Part shown: in pieces, positions 1 to 9,416 of the stretch
How the letters are laid out: each line of letters opens with the position of its first letter
Position numbering within the stretch: the stretch's first letter is position 1
From: Hominicoprocola sp037419475
Lineage (GTDB): Bacteria > Bacillota > Clostridia > Oscillospirales > Oscillospiraceae
NCBI GenBank assembly: GCA_037419475.1
Contig: JAXYYF010000055.1
Coordinates: forward strand, 1 to 23,649
Reading direction: 5' to 3'
DNA length: 23,649 bases
Position numbers and translations under genes: made by a program
Notes under the pieces: model-generated
Told to the model about the DNA's origin: nothing
What the model saw: only the letters and a program-made list of their open reading frames with translations
Databases searched by the model: none

Positions 1-2
1 CC

Positions 3-1889
3 TGCACGGAAGCGGGCGAAAAGACCTACAAGTGCACCGTCTGCGGCGCTGAGAAAACCGAGGCGGTTGACGCACTGGGCCACACGTGGGGCGAGGGCAC
101 GGTAAAGACCCCCGCCACCGAGCTGGCTGACGGCGAGATGCTTTATACCTGCACGGTCTGCGGCGAGACGAAGATCGAGCCCATCGTCAAGACCGGTGAG
201 CACACGCTGGTGCACCATGACGCGGTCGCGGCCGACTGCAAGACGGAAACGAACGGCAGCAAGGAATACTGGCAGTGCACCGACTGCGGCAAGAAGTTCA
301 CCGACGACAAGGGCTCGGAGGACGCTTATGTGACCTCGGACGACACCCTTGTGATCGCATGGGCGCACACCGAGGTCGTGGATCAGGCTGCGGTCGAGCC
401 GACCTGCACGGCGGTGGGCTATACCGAGGCGGCACACTGTTCCGTGTGCGGCGTGGTAACCAAGGAGCGTACGAGAATTGCCAAGCTGGGTCATACCTAC
501 AGCGAGGAAACGCACCTGTGCATCCGCTGCGGTGCGGTCGATCCCTCTGCAGCTGTGGCACAGACGAGCAGCAGTAAAAAATATTTGACGCTTACCGACG
601 CACTTGAGGATGCCGCGAGCGGCAAGACCATTACGATCCTGAAAGATATTGACACCCCGGATGTGAGCTACACCGTTGACGGCAAGAAGCTTACGATCGA
701 CCTCAGCGGCAAGACGATCACCGGTTACGGCTACAAGGGCGTGCTCTTTGCGACCAACGGCGCGGACCTGACTGTGAAGGACAAGAAGGGCACCGGTAAG
801 CTGATCGCCACGGAAAGCGCCTACGACGAGGCAACGGAGACGAGCGGCTACGCCATGACCGTCTGGGCCAACGGCGCGAACACCAAGGTGACGCTGACGG
901 GCGGCAGCCATTCTCAGACCGTCAGGAGCAGCGATCCGGGCGGCTACAACATGGTCTACGCCTCCAACGGCGCGCAGATCGCCATTACCGGCGGCACGTA
1001 CACGAGCGTGGTTCCCAAGTGGACGCTCAACTGTCAGGATATGTCTGCCTCCCGCATCACCGTCAGCGGCGGCAAGTTCTACCAGTGCGATCTTTCTCAG
1101 GATGCGACCGCGAAGCCGGGATATCCCGAGGTTGTGCTTGCGGAGGGTTATACGGCAGTTCAGCTTGCAGACGGTTATTATCTGGTGACACCGTTTGCCG
1201 GCGGCAGCGGCACGGAGGCCGATCCGTACCAGATCAAGACGTGCGCACAGGCGCTGGCGATGAACGACTATCCCGGTTATTACAAGTTTGTTGACGATGT
1301 TGTCGTGACCGGCGAGATCTACCTTTCCGGCAAGACATTTGTCATTGACCTCAACGGCCACAGCGTTAAGCTTGCGTATGGCGAGAACGTGAAGCCGAAC
1401 AACGGCAGCGTGTTCTACATCGGCGGCAGCGGCGGCAAGCTGACCATCAACGATTCCAGCGAGGCGCAGACCGGCAAGGTCATCGGCTCCGACAAGACGT
1501 ACACCAATAAGGTGACCTGCGCGGTGCGTGCCGGCAACTACGGCAAGCTGACCATCAACGGCGGCCATTTCTATGGCATGAGCGAGGGAACCTCCTGCAT
1601 CTTCACGATGACCGCGTACAGTTCCGGCAGCAAAGCCACCGTGGTGATCAACGGCGGTACGTTTGAAACGGCCAGCCCGAGCAGCGGCATTTATTATGTC
1701 CTGAACCATCAGGACAACGCGACCGCCGGCTGCACCATGACCGTCAACGGCGGTTCGTTCAAGAACTACAACCCAGGCGTGACGGTGGTCGATCCGGTTA
1801 ACGCCCACACCGGCACAATCGCGCTCGGCACCGGTCACACGACGACGGAACGTGCGGACGGCAGCGATACCTGGTACGACGTCCAGTAA
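3..1889 (+). CDS. Secreted surface protein, CxxC repeats plus beta-helix repeats (5' partial)
   Basis: The reading frame is already open at the left edge, so the signal peptide and any N-terminal anchor lie outside; 628 residues are visible. The first ~180 residues hold five CxxC motifs (CTVCG, CTVCG, CTDCG, CSVCG, CIRCG), several followed by an LGHT-type histidine motif, a repeat common in large secreted Firmicute proteins. The CxxC/His pattern could bind zinc or form disulfides; this is inference. The rest carries recurring beta-strand turns such as LTGGSHSQ, ITGGTYTS, VSGGKFYQ, INGGHFYG, INGGTFET and VNGGSFKN, typical of right-handed parallel beta-helix adhesin-like or carbohydrate-associated surface proteins. 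No SLH domain or sortase motif is seen at the C terminus (ends DTWYDVQ), so anchoring, if any, is upstream. A strong terminator follows 42 bp after the stop. The exact function is not recognised. Confidence 0.85.
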   Translation, partial: CTEAGEKTYKCTVCGAEKTEAVDALGHTWGEGTVKTPATELADGEMLYTCTVCGETKIEPIVKTGEHTLVHHDAVAADCKTETNGSKEYWQCTDCGKKFTDDKGSEDAYVTSDDTLVIAWAHTEVVDQAAVEPTCTAVGYTEAAHCSVCGVVTKERTRIAKLGHTYSEETHLCIRCGAVDPSAAVAQTSSSKKYLTLTDALEDAASGKTITILKDIDTPDVSYTVDGKKLTIDLSGKTITGYGYKGVLFATNGADLTVKDKKGTGKLIATESAYDEATETSGYAMTVWANGANTKVTLTGGSHSQTVRSSDPGGYNMVYASNGAQIAITGGTYTSVVPKWTLNCQDMSASRITVSGGKFYQCDLSQDATAKPGYPEVVLAEGYTAVQLADGYYLVTPFAGGSGTEADPYQIKTCAQALAMNDYPGYYKFVDDVVVTGEIYLSGKTFVIDLNGHSVKLAYGENVKPNNGSVFYIGGSGGKLTINDSSEAQTGKVIGSDKTYTNKVTCAVRAGNYGKLTINGGHFYGMSEGTSCIFTMTAYSSGSKATVVINGGTFETASPSSGIYYVLNHQDNATAGCTMTVNGGSFKNYNPGVTVVDPVNAHTGTIALGTGHTTTERADGSDTWYDVQ

Positions 1890-1931
1890 CAACTGAGGCG
1901 AAGAACGCAAAAAACAGAATCTCTGTCGAAA

Positions 1932-1966
1932 GGTCCCCGGAGCGGAAGCTCCGGGGGCCTTTTTTT
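1932..1966 (+). terminator. Rho-independent terminator
   Basis: A 12-bp stem (GGTCCCCGGAGC / GCTCCGGGGGCC, one G-T pair) with a GGAA tetraloop is followed by seven T. It lies 42 bp after the CxxC-repeat gene and separates it from the next operon. The following ~170 bp (to 2136) is T-rich; I see no convincing sigma-A promoter in it, although the downstream operon must start there. Confidence 0.92.
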
Positions 1967-2136
1967 GCGCGGCTTGCGGGTTTTTCAAGGCTCTTGCAGC
2001 CTTTTCGGCTTTGGGCGGCTGTCTGCCTGTTGGCCTTTTCTGCGTTTTCTCAAAAATTTTTTCGTTTTCTACTGCGTAGTTTCGCCGTTTTTTGTCCCTA
2101 TAGGAGTATCAGACCTCATGGAAGGGAGGGCGGAGA

Positions 2137-2478
2137 ATGTACGACACACGAGAACGCGTGCGGCGCGCGCAGCGCGCGGCGCGGCGTTATCTGCACCGGC
2201 AGGAGCAGCGGGCGCTGCGGCGGCTGGGCGGGCTGTGCGGCGCGCTGGCGCTGGGTCTGGGTGCGGCGCTCTCCCGCTTCACCGGCGGCACGGCGGGTGC
2301 GGTACAGGGGCTCAGCGGCGCGACGCTGCTCTCCGAGAGCGCGGGGGGCTACGTGTTCGTGGGCGTGGCGGCATTCACGGCGGCCTCGGCGCTGACGCTT
2401 TTGTGCATGCGCGTGCACGAGAAAGAGAAACGAGACAAAGAGAAGAACAAAGAAAGCAAAAAGGAGGACACACCATGA
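2137..2478 (+). CDS. Small two-TM membrane protein, paralogue of the ECF-operon protein
   Basis: A 113-residue protein. The start is supported by GGGAGGG about 6 nt upstream. It has an Arg-rich cytoplasmic N terminus (residues 1-29), TM1 (about 30-46), a short external loop, TM2 (about 71-91) and a very charged Lys/Glu tail. It is clearly similar to the 113-residue protein at 18286-18627: same length, same topology, and a shared stretch G-L-(S/T)-(x)n-S-(x)-E-S-x-G-Y before TM2 and L-C-x-R after it. That second copy sits directly behind an ECF sigma factor, so an anti-sigma or sensing role is conceivable here too, but no sigma gene is adjacent. The stop overlaps the start of the next gene (ATGA, 2475-2478), indicating translational coupling to the SLH protein. 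The family is not recognised by name. Confidence 0.85.
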   Translation: MYDTRERVRRAQRAARRYLHRQEQRALRRLGGLCGALALGLGAALSRFTGGTAGAVQGLSGATLLSESAGGYVFVGVAAFTAASALTLLCMRVHEKEKRDKEKNKESKKEDTP

Positions 2479-5400
2479 AAAAAGCGCTGTCCCTGATTTT
2501 GACGCTGTGCCTGCTCTTCGGCGCGCTGCCGGTGCAGGTATTCGCGGCGGAGGAGAGCGGCACGGTGCGGAGCATCACGCTCTCCGACGGCTATGCGCTG
2601 GAAAACGACTATCTGCGCGCGGAGCTGCACAGCGCGCCGTATATGACCTACCTCTCGACGCTGCCGACCGCGACGGCCGCGCGCTACGGCGATGCGCGCT
2701 CGCTCGACATTCAGGCGGCGGAGTGCGTGTTCATCACGTTCGAGAGCGGCGCGGAGACGGAGCACACCGTCTATACGGAGCTCAAGAGCGCGTCGCTCGC
2801 CGACAAAACGCCCAACGGCAAAAATCCCGCCATCCGCGCCGAGTACGGCCTGACGGTCTACCTCAGGGATCTGCGGGACGTGCCCTCCGGCACGCAGCTC
2901 AAGGGCGCGGTGACGGTCTACTACGAGCTGGTGCGCGTCACGGACGATCCGGCGGATACGAGCGCGGACTGGGGCGTGCTCGCCACGGTGGGCGACGTGC
3001 GCTTTGACCGCGGGAGCTTTCCCGAGACGTTTCCCTATGATTACGCTGTCTCGTGGGCCTACCGGCTCAACGCCTTCCCCGACATGGGGCGCGTGGACAC
3101 CACGACCGGCGTGAATCCCCCCGCCGTGAAGCTCAAGCGCGTCACGGTGGAGGAGGATGGTACGGAGGCGGCCGTCACCTCCTCCGTCATCACCTCGCGC
3201 GTGGAGGACGTGGTCACGCGTACGTTTCCAAGAGGCTATATCCAGTGGGGCGACGTGGACGGCGTATACACGACCGAGGCCTACATCGACGGCTATCCGT
3301 GGGCGAACCCCTTTGCGGGACTGTCGGATTACTATGCGAATCAGGATCGGCTCCATACCGCCGAGGGACGGCCCATCCGCGCGGAGCTGGCACGGACGGT
3401 GAGCGTGAGGATCGCCAGCATGGCGAGCTTCTACAGCAGCGTGGAGGAGAAGAGCTACATCGGCCTCTCGTTCGACGCGGAGTCCGCCGGTGAGGCCTCG
3501 GCGCACTTCCTCTGGGGCTACCGCGACCTCGTCGCAGGGCGGGAGAACGTCCCGACCGAGCCGGACAAGGTCGATTCCTCCTTTGCCGCGCAGCGCCTTG
3601 CGGCCTTTGCCGCGGGTGACGGCGTGCGGGTTGAGTACGTTGCCGACGACGCGGCGATGGAGACGCTCAAAAAGCAGTACGGTAAGGAGCCGGCTGCCGT
3701 TATCAGCGGAAACTGCGAGAGTGCGAACGGCGCGCTGTTCACCTTTACCGGCGGCGCGGCGCTGCTCTCGCCCTCCGTCAGCGCGACGTGGGACGAGACG
3801 AAGGGAGGGAAGCTCGTCATTCACCGTGACGGACGCATCGAGCAGCACGGCGTGCACCTGAACGCGCCGACGTTCAAGTTCTATCAGCCCGCGCCCGGCG
3901 CGGAGGACGCGCTGACCCTTGCGCTCGGCGCGGAGGGCTTCACGTTCGGCCTCGATGCCGCGCGCAACGACGCGATCATTTCCGTCGACATCCCCTACGC
4001 CTCCGTGAAGATCGAGCAGGCGAAGGCCGACGCGGCGGGGAACCTCGTCTTTACCGGCGACATCGGCTTCCAGACCGTGTTCGACGGCGCGGAGTTCTCG
4101 CTCGAAAAGCTTGGCTACGGGCTGGAGGAAAAGACCGTCAACGGCGAAAAGGCCTGCGAATTCAAGGTCAACGGCGTGCACGCCGCGGGCAAGTTCGACA
4201 CCGCGGCGCTTCTGGGGCTGGAGCTGGCGAAGGTCGAGGGCGAGGTGAACACCTTCAAAAATGAGGAACGCTACGCGTTCTCGCTCGAGCTCAACGCCTT
4301 TGATCTCTTCGAGACGGAGGCCGAGCTGGCGCTGGAGCGCTATCAGGGCACGCTCATCCCCGATAAGCTGTGGTTCTACGTCAAGGCCAATCCCGGCATC
4401 GTGCTCGTCCCGCCCGTTCCCATCGGGCAGCTCAACGGCGGCGGCGCGGGCTTCAGCGATCTGGCCAGGACGGTCAAGGGCGACTATTTCGCCATTCCGC
4501 CCATCAAGCTGCGCGGTGCGCTGACCGGCACGTACCTGCATCTCGTCGAGGGCACGGGCAGCATCGTCCTCGGGCCGAGCGAGATCTCGCTCAAGGCGAC
4601 GGATGTGGGCCTTGTCGGCGCAAGCAGAGCGCTGCAGATCGTGGAGAGCTTCGGCTACACGCTCCGCCTCGACGGACAGGAGCGCAATTATAACGGCGAA
4701 ACCTACGAGGGCGTCTATTTCGCGGGCTCGGAGGAGATGAAGCTCAATCTGCCGAGCGTGAAATTCAACATCTTTGAGATCAACAACGGCCTGACGCTCG
4801 GCGCGTTCGGCGGCGTGAACAAGGCGAAGGACAGAATTTATCTCGGCGTGGGTGCGAACGGCATCGTTACGGGCACGGTGAGGGTGCCGGACATCGGCAT
4901 TCCGTACATCAGCGGGCTGGAGCTTGGCGGGACGGACATCAACCTTATCATCGGCGGCCAGACGACCGTGCCCATCCGCAATGTCAGCGTCAGCGAGGGG
5001 ATGAAGCAGGCGTTTAAGAACGTCGACATCTACCTCGGCGCGATGGCGGGTGTGAACGCGGGGATCGTCGACGCGCGGCTGTGGGTGCTCGTGCCGAAGG
5101 TCGTGGAGACCAAGTTCCGCATGGGCGACGGCTGGGGTGTTGAGAGGAAGTGGTTCGGTAAGCTGGGCGAGTGGAACTGGAGCGACCACGGCGTGACGCC
5201 GGTGGTGCAGAGTGCGCCGGTGCTCTACGCACTGCGGCGCGGCGCGGACGTGTCCTCGGCGGACATCGTGGTGGAGAATATGGGCGCGGAGGAAACGCCG
5301 TATATCCTGCTCGCCTTTGACGAGAGCGTGACGGCCGAGCAGGTCAAGGCCGTGCTGAAGGTCAACGGCGCGGACGTTCACTGGGTAAACGATGACGGCT

Positions 5401-7652
5401 CGCTCTCGGCGGGGCTTGACGAGATCAATGCCGCGACGGATATGATGAGCAGGGCCAATGGCGAGCGGCACCGCACCGCGCTGCTGCGCCTGCCCGCGGG
5501 CGGGAACGGCACGTACCATGTCAGCACCGAGGGCGTGTATCAGAACGGCGAGGATACGCTCCTGTTCACATGGGAGCAGGATCACACCGCCCCCTTTGAG
5601 CGGCTGGAGATGACGCAGAACGGCAATCAGCTTGACGGTCTGGTGAAGTACCCCGAGACGGGAGCCACCTACGTCCTGCGCACTTATCTGGGCACGGAGG
5701 AGGGTGCGGCAACGTACCTCGTGGACGAGCGGGACGTGAAGTCCCCCTATGATATTTCCGTCACGCTGCCCGCGAGCGGCACGCTGGCCCCGACAGGCGA
5801 CTACTATCCCACCTCGTTCCTCATGACGGAGCGGGAGGCTGACCTCAACGGCAATGGAGAGACGGAGCGCGCGCTGGTACAGGTCTACAGCCGGTCGTTC
5901 GACACGGCGGTTCACTACCGCAACACCGCAGAGCCCGGCGCGCCCGCGTCGGTCACGCTTGCCGCGTCGGGCAACGAGACGATGACCGCCGCGTGGGACG
6001 CGGCGGACGGCGCGGACGGCTACCGCGTGCGCATCTATCAGAAGGAGAACGGCGGCTGGGTCGACACCGGCTTCGGCTACGATCTTGACAAAAATACGCG
6101 CAGTGTCCGGATGGCGCTGACCGTGGGCGGAAACGCCGTGGAGGTGTCGGAGTCGGGTGAAGTCTCGTCTGTGAGCGCGGAAAACCTCAAGGCCGATGAG
6201 ACCTACCGCGTCGGCGTGAGCGCCTACCGGGTCGAGGACGGCGCGAAGTATTATTCTCCCGAAACCTCTTCGGGAGGGGAATATCTGCCTGTCTATGCGC
6301 CGCTTGCGATGACGCTGGCGGTGAACGAAACGGCGTGTGAGGCGGATGAAAACGGCGTGTATCACGCCCTCGCCGGCGGCGGGAGCAATGTCCTGACCGT
6401 GTCGGCGGCGGGCGCGGAGGGCTTTGCCGTCACGCGCATGGACAAGAACACGGCGCTGACCGCGGACGCGAACGATGCGGGACGTTTTGCGCTCCCCGAT
6501 TTCACCGGCACGCTGATGCTCCGCGTGGAGGGAACGAAGGGCAAGGACGTGACGAGCAAGTATCTGCTCGTCAGCCGCGACGAGACGGCGCCTGTGCTGA
6601 CGCTCTCGGCGGATGTGTTCTATGCCGATGAGACTACCGGCGCGTATGCCGTCACCGGCACGGCGGACGCGGGCAGCAAGGTCTTTTACGGCGAGACGGC
6701 GTTCGTCTATGCCGGAAGCGACGGACGCTTCACCGTTCCCGGCGCGCTGGACGAGGGAGACAGCAGTGAATCGCTCTACCTCTGCGCGCAGGACGAGGCG
6801 GGGAACGCCTCCGCGCCGCAGCTGGCGCTCATCGCGCGGCGGACGGCGCACACCGTCACGGTAAACGGCAGCTATGCCGCTCCATCCGGCGCGGGCGATT
6901 ACGCGGCGGGCGAGACGGTGACGGTCCGTGCCGGTTCGCGCGCGGGATACCGTTTTGACGGCTGGACGGCGGAGGGCGTGACGCTCAGCGACGCGTCCTC
7001 GGCGGAGACGGCGTTCCGCATGCCCGACGGCGATGTGACCGTGACGGCGCACTGGACGGCGGAGGGCGGCTCGTCCTCTTCGGACAGCGACGAGGAGGGT
7101 ACGGCGCTGCGCGCGCCCTTTGCCGACGTGCCGGTCGGCGCGTGGTACTTCGAGGCCGTGCGCTGGGCGGTCGAGAACGGCATCACCACCGGAACGGACG
7201 CGCGGCACTTCTCGCCGAATGAGACATGCACCCGCGCGCAGATCGTGACGTTCCTCTACCGCGCAGCGGGCTCGCCCGAGCCCAACGGCACGGCGGGCTT
7301 TGCCGACGTCTCCGAGGGCGCGTGGTACGCCAAGGCGGCCGCGTGGGCGGTCGAACATGGCATTACCAACGGCATCTCGGATGCGCTCTTCGCGCCCAAC
7401 GCGGTGTGCGACCGCGCGCAGGCTGTGACACTGCTCTGCCGCTTCGCCCGCGCACAGGGGATGGACACGACGCAGGGCGGCATGGCTGTGCGCGAGTTCG
7501 ACGACTTCGACACGCTGCCCGCCTATTGCACGGACGCGATGGGCTGGGCGGTCAACGCGGGCGTGCTTGAGGGGGCCGGAGGCCGCCTGATGCCCGTGGA
7601 GTCGTGCACAAGGGCGCAGATCGTGACGCTGCTCTGGAGACTGCGCAAGTAA
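2475..7652 (+). CDS. Large SLH-anchored surface protein (1725 aa)
   Basis: The start is set by AAGGAGG at 2461-2467 and by a clear signal peptide, residues 1-23, ending VQVFA before AEESG. The frame is open further upstream, but that stretch overlaps the small membrane protein in another frame and has no signal sequence. Residues about 24-1060 form a large beta-rich region I do not recognise. After it come an Fn3-like module (about 1152-1270), an Ig-like module (about 1371-1450, TAPVLTLSADVFYADET), an InlB-type/Flg_new repeat (about 1458-1530, with GYRFDGWT) and a short Ser/Asp linker. Three SLH domains follow at about 1546, 1606 and 1672 (FADVPVGAWYFEAVRWAVENG; the third is more divergent). 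SLH domains bind pyruvylated secondary cell-wall polymer, so the protein should sit on the cell surface, SLH end at the wall. Substrate or partner is unknown. It is co-translated with the upstream two-TM protein. Confidence 0.93.
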   Translation: MKKALSLILTLCLLFGALPVQVFAAEESGTVRSITLSDGYALENDYLRAELHSAPYMTYLSTLPTATAARYGDARSLDIQAAECVFITFESGAETEHTVYTELKSASLADKTPNGKNPAIRAEYGLTVYLRDLRDVPSGTQLKGAVTVYYELVRVTDDPADTSADWGVLATVGDVRFDRGSFPETFPYDYAVSWAYRLNAFPDMGRVDTTTGVNPPAVKLKRVTVEEDGTEAAVTSSVITSRVEDVVTRTFPRGYIQWGDVDGVYTTEAYIDGYPWANPFAGLSDYYANQDRLHTAEGRPIRAELARTVSVRIASMASFYSSVEEKSYIGLSFDAESAGEASAHFLWGYRDLVAGRENVPTEPDKVDSSFAAQRLAAFAAGDGVRVEYVADDAAMETLKKQYGKEPAAVISGNCESANGALFTFTGGAALLSPSVSATWDETKGGKLVIHRDGRIEQHGVHLNAPTFKFYQPAPGAEDALTLALGAEGFTFGLDAARNDAIISVDIPYASVKIEQAKADAAGNLVFTGDIGFQTVFDGAEFSLEKLGYGLEEKTVNGEKACEFKVNGVHAAGKFDTAALLGLELAKVEGEVNTFKNEERYAFSLELNAFDLFETEAELALERYQGTLIPDKLWFYVKANPGIVLVPPVPIGQLNGGGAGFSDLARTVKGDYFAIPPIKLRGALTGTYLHLVEGTGSIVLGPSEISLKATDVGLVGASRALQIVESFGYTLRLDGQERNYNGETYEGVYFAGSEEMKLNLPSVKFNIFEINNGLTLGAFGGVNKAKDRIYLGVGANGIVTGTVRVPDIGIPYISGLELGGTDINLIIGGQTTVPIRNVSVSEGMKQAFKNVDIYLGAMAGVNAGIVDARLWVLVPKVVETKFRMGDGWGVERKWFGKLGEWNWSDHGVTPVVQSAPVLYALRRGADVSSADIVVENMGAEETPYILLAFDESVTAEQVKAVLKVNGADVHWVNDDGSLSAGLDEINAATDMMSRANGERHRTALLRLPAGGNGTYHVSTEGVYQNGEDTLLFTWEQDHTAPFERLEMTQNGNQLDGLVKYPETGATYVLRTYLGTEEGAATYLVDERDVKSPYDISVTLPASGTLAPTGDYYPTSFLMTEREADLNGNGETERALVQVYSRSFDTAVHYRNTAEPGAPASVTLAASGNETMTAAWDAADGADGYRVRIYQKENGGWVDTGFGYDLDKNTRSVRMALTVGGNAVEVSESGEVSSVSAENLKADETYRVGVSAYRVEDGAKYYSPETSSGGEYLPVYAPLAMTLAVNETACEADENGVYHALAGGGSNVLTVSAAGAEGFAVTRMDKNTALTADANDAGRFALPDFTGTLMLRVEGTKGKDVTSKYLLVSRDETAPVLTLSADVFYADETTGAYAVTGTADAGSKVFYGETAFVYAGSDGRFTVPGALDEGDSSESLYLCAQDEAGNASAPQLALIARRTAHTVTVNGSYAAPSGAGDYAAGETVTVRAGSRAGYRFDGWTAEGVTLSDASSAETAFRMPDGDVTVTAHWTAEGGSSSSDSDEEGTALRAPFADVPVGAWYFEAVRWAVENGITTGTDARHFSPNETCTRAQIVTFLYRAAGSPEPNGTAGFADVSEGAWYAKAAAWAVEHGITNGISDALFAPNAVCDRAQAVTLLCRFARAQGMDTTQGGMAVREFDDFDTLPAYCTDAMGWAVNAGVLEGAGGRLMPVESCTRAQIVTLLWRLRK

Positions 7653-7665
7653 AAAGGCATAAGAA

Positions 7666-7700
7666 AAGCGCGAACCGCATCGCGGTTCGCGCTTGCTTTT
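7666..7700. terminator. Bidirectional terminator between convergent SLH gene and parB
   Basis: A perfect 13-bp stem AAGCGCGAACCGC / GCGGTTCGCGCTT has a 3-nt ATC loop. The minus strand reads into CTTTTCTTAT and the plus strand into GCTTTT, so it can end both the SLH gene (stop 7652) and parB (stop 7713). The T-runs are modest. Confidence 0.8.
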
Positions 7701-7712
7701 GCTGTTTGGGAT

Positions 7713-8642
7713 TTATTCCAGACTGTTTTTCAGGGCCTCGACGGTGCGGCGCAGCTCATCGAGGTTTGCAAGGCAGGTGTCGAGCTTGCGCTTGGCCGTG
7801 GCCTTGTCCGCCTCGTCAAGGCTCAGCGTGCGCAGCTGCGCGGTCGAGCGGCGGATGGCGCGGCCGAAGGAATCGACGCTTTTGAGCGCGTTCGGCGCGG
7901 CCTTGGGCGGCGCGGGGGGAAGCTCGGCGGCCTTCGCGTAGGCGATAGCGCGATGCACGAGGGCGGGGAAGTCCTCGACCGCACCCGCGCGGGAAACGAA
8001 CTCCTCGACGGCGGGGTAGAGGTGGGAATTGCTCTTACGGGCCAGCTCGTAGGCGTCGGTCATGGTCATCCTGCCGCTCTCGGCCCACGCGGTGAGCGTG
8101 TCGTCGAGGTTTAGAAGGTCTAAATAGCGCTCGACCGTCGCGCGCGAGAGGTCGGTCTGCTCGGCCATGAGGGTGGACTGTTCCTTGACATTTGCGGGCA
8201 GCTTATTCTCGCTTCTGAGCACCTCGCGCAGCGTTTCGAGCTGGCGGGCCATGTCGAAGGGCGAAAGATTGCGCCGGTGCAGGTTCGCGCCCATGAGCGC
8301 GCGCAGCTCGGCAAGGGAGTCCTCATAGTGGCGCACCTTGCACGGAACCGTCGTCTTGCCGAGCCTTTTCGCGGCGGCGACGCGGCGGTGTCCGCTGACG
8401 ATGCGGTATTTGCCCTCCGTTTCCGCGGGCGTGACGATGATATCGTCGAGGAAGCCGTCCTTCTTCACGCTCTCGACGGTGGAGAGGAACTGCTCGTCCT
8501 CGGCCATGGAGAAGCGGTTCATGGGGTTGTCCACGAGGTCAGAAACGCGCAGCTGGCGGACAAACTCGCCGTTGACGGCGCTGGCGGCCTCGGTGGTCTT
8601 TTGCAGCGTCCCGAAAATGGACGGAGATTTCCTGCTCGCCAT
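7713..8642 (-). CDS. parB: ParB-family partition protein (CTPase / DNA clamp)
   Basis: A 309-residue protein. The ParB N-terminal nucleotide-binding fold spans about residues 30-125, with the GHRR motif (84-87, a variant of the GERR box) and the second box ANLHRRNLSP (119-128), which in ParB proteins bind CTP. A helix-turn-helix region follows at about 155-180 (LSRATVERYLDLLNL), expected to contact parS. The C-terminal third is Ala/Leu-rich and probably makes the dimer. The start is supported by GGAGGG about 7 nt upstream, lying inside the end of parA (stop 8646), so the two genes are coupled. ParB would load on parS and activate ParA to segregate a replicon or large DNA element. It is a second-type ParB by context: none of the usual origin neighbours (gidB, jag, dnaA) are here. 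Confidence 0.93.
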   Translation of the reverse strand: MASRKSPSIFGTLQKTTEAASAVNGEFVRQLRVSDLVDNPMNRFSMAEDEQFLSTVESVKKDGFLDDIIVTPAETEGKYRIVSGHRRVAAAKRLGKTTVPCKVRHYEDSLAELRALMGANLHRRNLSPFDMARQLETLREVLRSENKLPANVKEQSTLMAEQTDLSRATVERYLDLLNLDDTLTAWAESGRMTMTDAYELARKSNSHLYPAVEEFVSRAGAVEDFPALVHRAIAYAKAAELPPAPPKAAPNALKSVDSFGRAIRRSTAQLRTLSLDEADKATAKRKLDTCLANLDELRRTVEALKNSLE

Positions 8643-8645
8643 CTG

Positions 8646-9416
8646 TCAGCCCTCCATTCTTTCCAGCATTTCGTCGCACAGCGCGGCGTAGTCCGCCGTC
8701 GCGGCGCAGCGGGGGGAGAAGAAGCACAGCGGCTGGAGCGCCAGCGGCGCCTTCTTCACGTCGATGTTCTTGCGGATGTAGCTGCGGAATGCAAGGTCGG
8801 GCAGCATCTGTGGGAACTGGGCGATCATCTCCTTATCGAGCGTGGAGCCGGACTCCACGGCGGTCATGAAGATGCCGAGCACGCGGATGTCGGGGTTGAC
8901 CAGCTCGCGCACGTTCTGCACGGTTTCAAGCATGACATTGTAGCCCTCGATGGAGTTTTTATCGACCTTGATGGGAATGAGAATGTACTGCACGGCGACG
9001 AGCACATTGATGTTGAAGAGCGATTCGAGCGAGGGCGAGCAGTCGAAGAACACGAAGTCGTAGTCCTGCGGGATCTGAGGCAGCAGGCGGCGGAGCGTCA
9101 TGTCGCGGCCGAAGGGCAGCTCCTGCATGGCGGTGAGCGCGGGGGCGAGCAGCGCGCCGCCGCGGATGACGTCGAGGTTTTCCACGCTCGTATGGCAGAT
9201 CGCGTCGGGGATGCGGTGATCCTTGTCGCAGATGATGTCCGCGAGCGTGACGGCGGGCACGTCGGTGAGCTCAAGGTTGCTTGTGGCGTTGCCCTGCGTG
9301 TCCATGTCCATGATGAGCACGCGCTTGCCGCGGCGCACCAGCTCACCGGCGAGGTTGATGGCGGAGGTCGTCTTGCCCGTGCCGCCCTTCTGGTTCATGA
9401 TGGCGATGGTCTTCAC
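8646..9416 (-). CDS. parA: ParA/Soj-family partition ATPase
   Basis: A 256-residue protein with the deviant Walker A KGGTGKTT (10-17) including the signature lysine. A' is VLIMDMDTQGNATSN (33-47) and Walker B is FVFFDCSPSLES (about 122-133). There is no N-terminal HTH, so it resembles Soj-like or short ParAs rather than the P1/F type. The start is GTG at 9416, overlapping the TGA of the upstream ribbon-helix-helix gene (GTGA). ParA binds nucleoid DNA in its ATP form and moves ParB-bound cargo. The sequence is intact. Cargo identity (chromosome, plasmid or integrated element) cannot be told from the window. Confidence 0.95.
   Translation of the reverse strand: MKTIAIMNQKGGTGKTTSAINLAGELVRRGKRVLIMDMDTQGNATSNLELTDVPAVTLADIICDKDHRIPDAICHTSVENLDVIRGGALLAPALTAMQELPFGRDMTLRRLLPQIPQDYDFVFFDCSPSLESLFNINVLVAVQYILIPIKVDKNSIEGYNVMLETVQNVRELVNPDIRVLGIFMTAVESGSTLDKEMIAQFPQMLPDLAFRSYIRKNIDVKKAPLALQPLCFFSPRCAATADYAALCDEMLERMEG

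Noticed and set aside
1965..2474. N-terminal extension of the 1725-aa SLH protein
   Set aside because: It would bury the signal peptide 170 residues inside, overlaps the small membrane gene in another frame, and the ATG at 2475 has an ideal RBS.
2349..7358. 1669-codon open frame on the minus strand under the SLH gene
   Set aside because: Arg/Ala/His-rich shadow caused by high GC at third positions; no recognisable domains.
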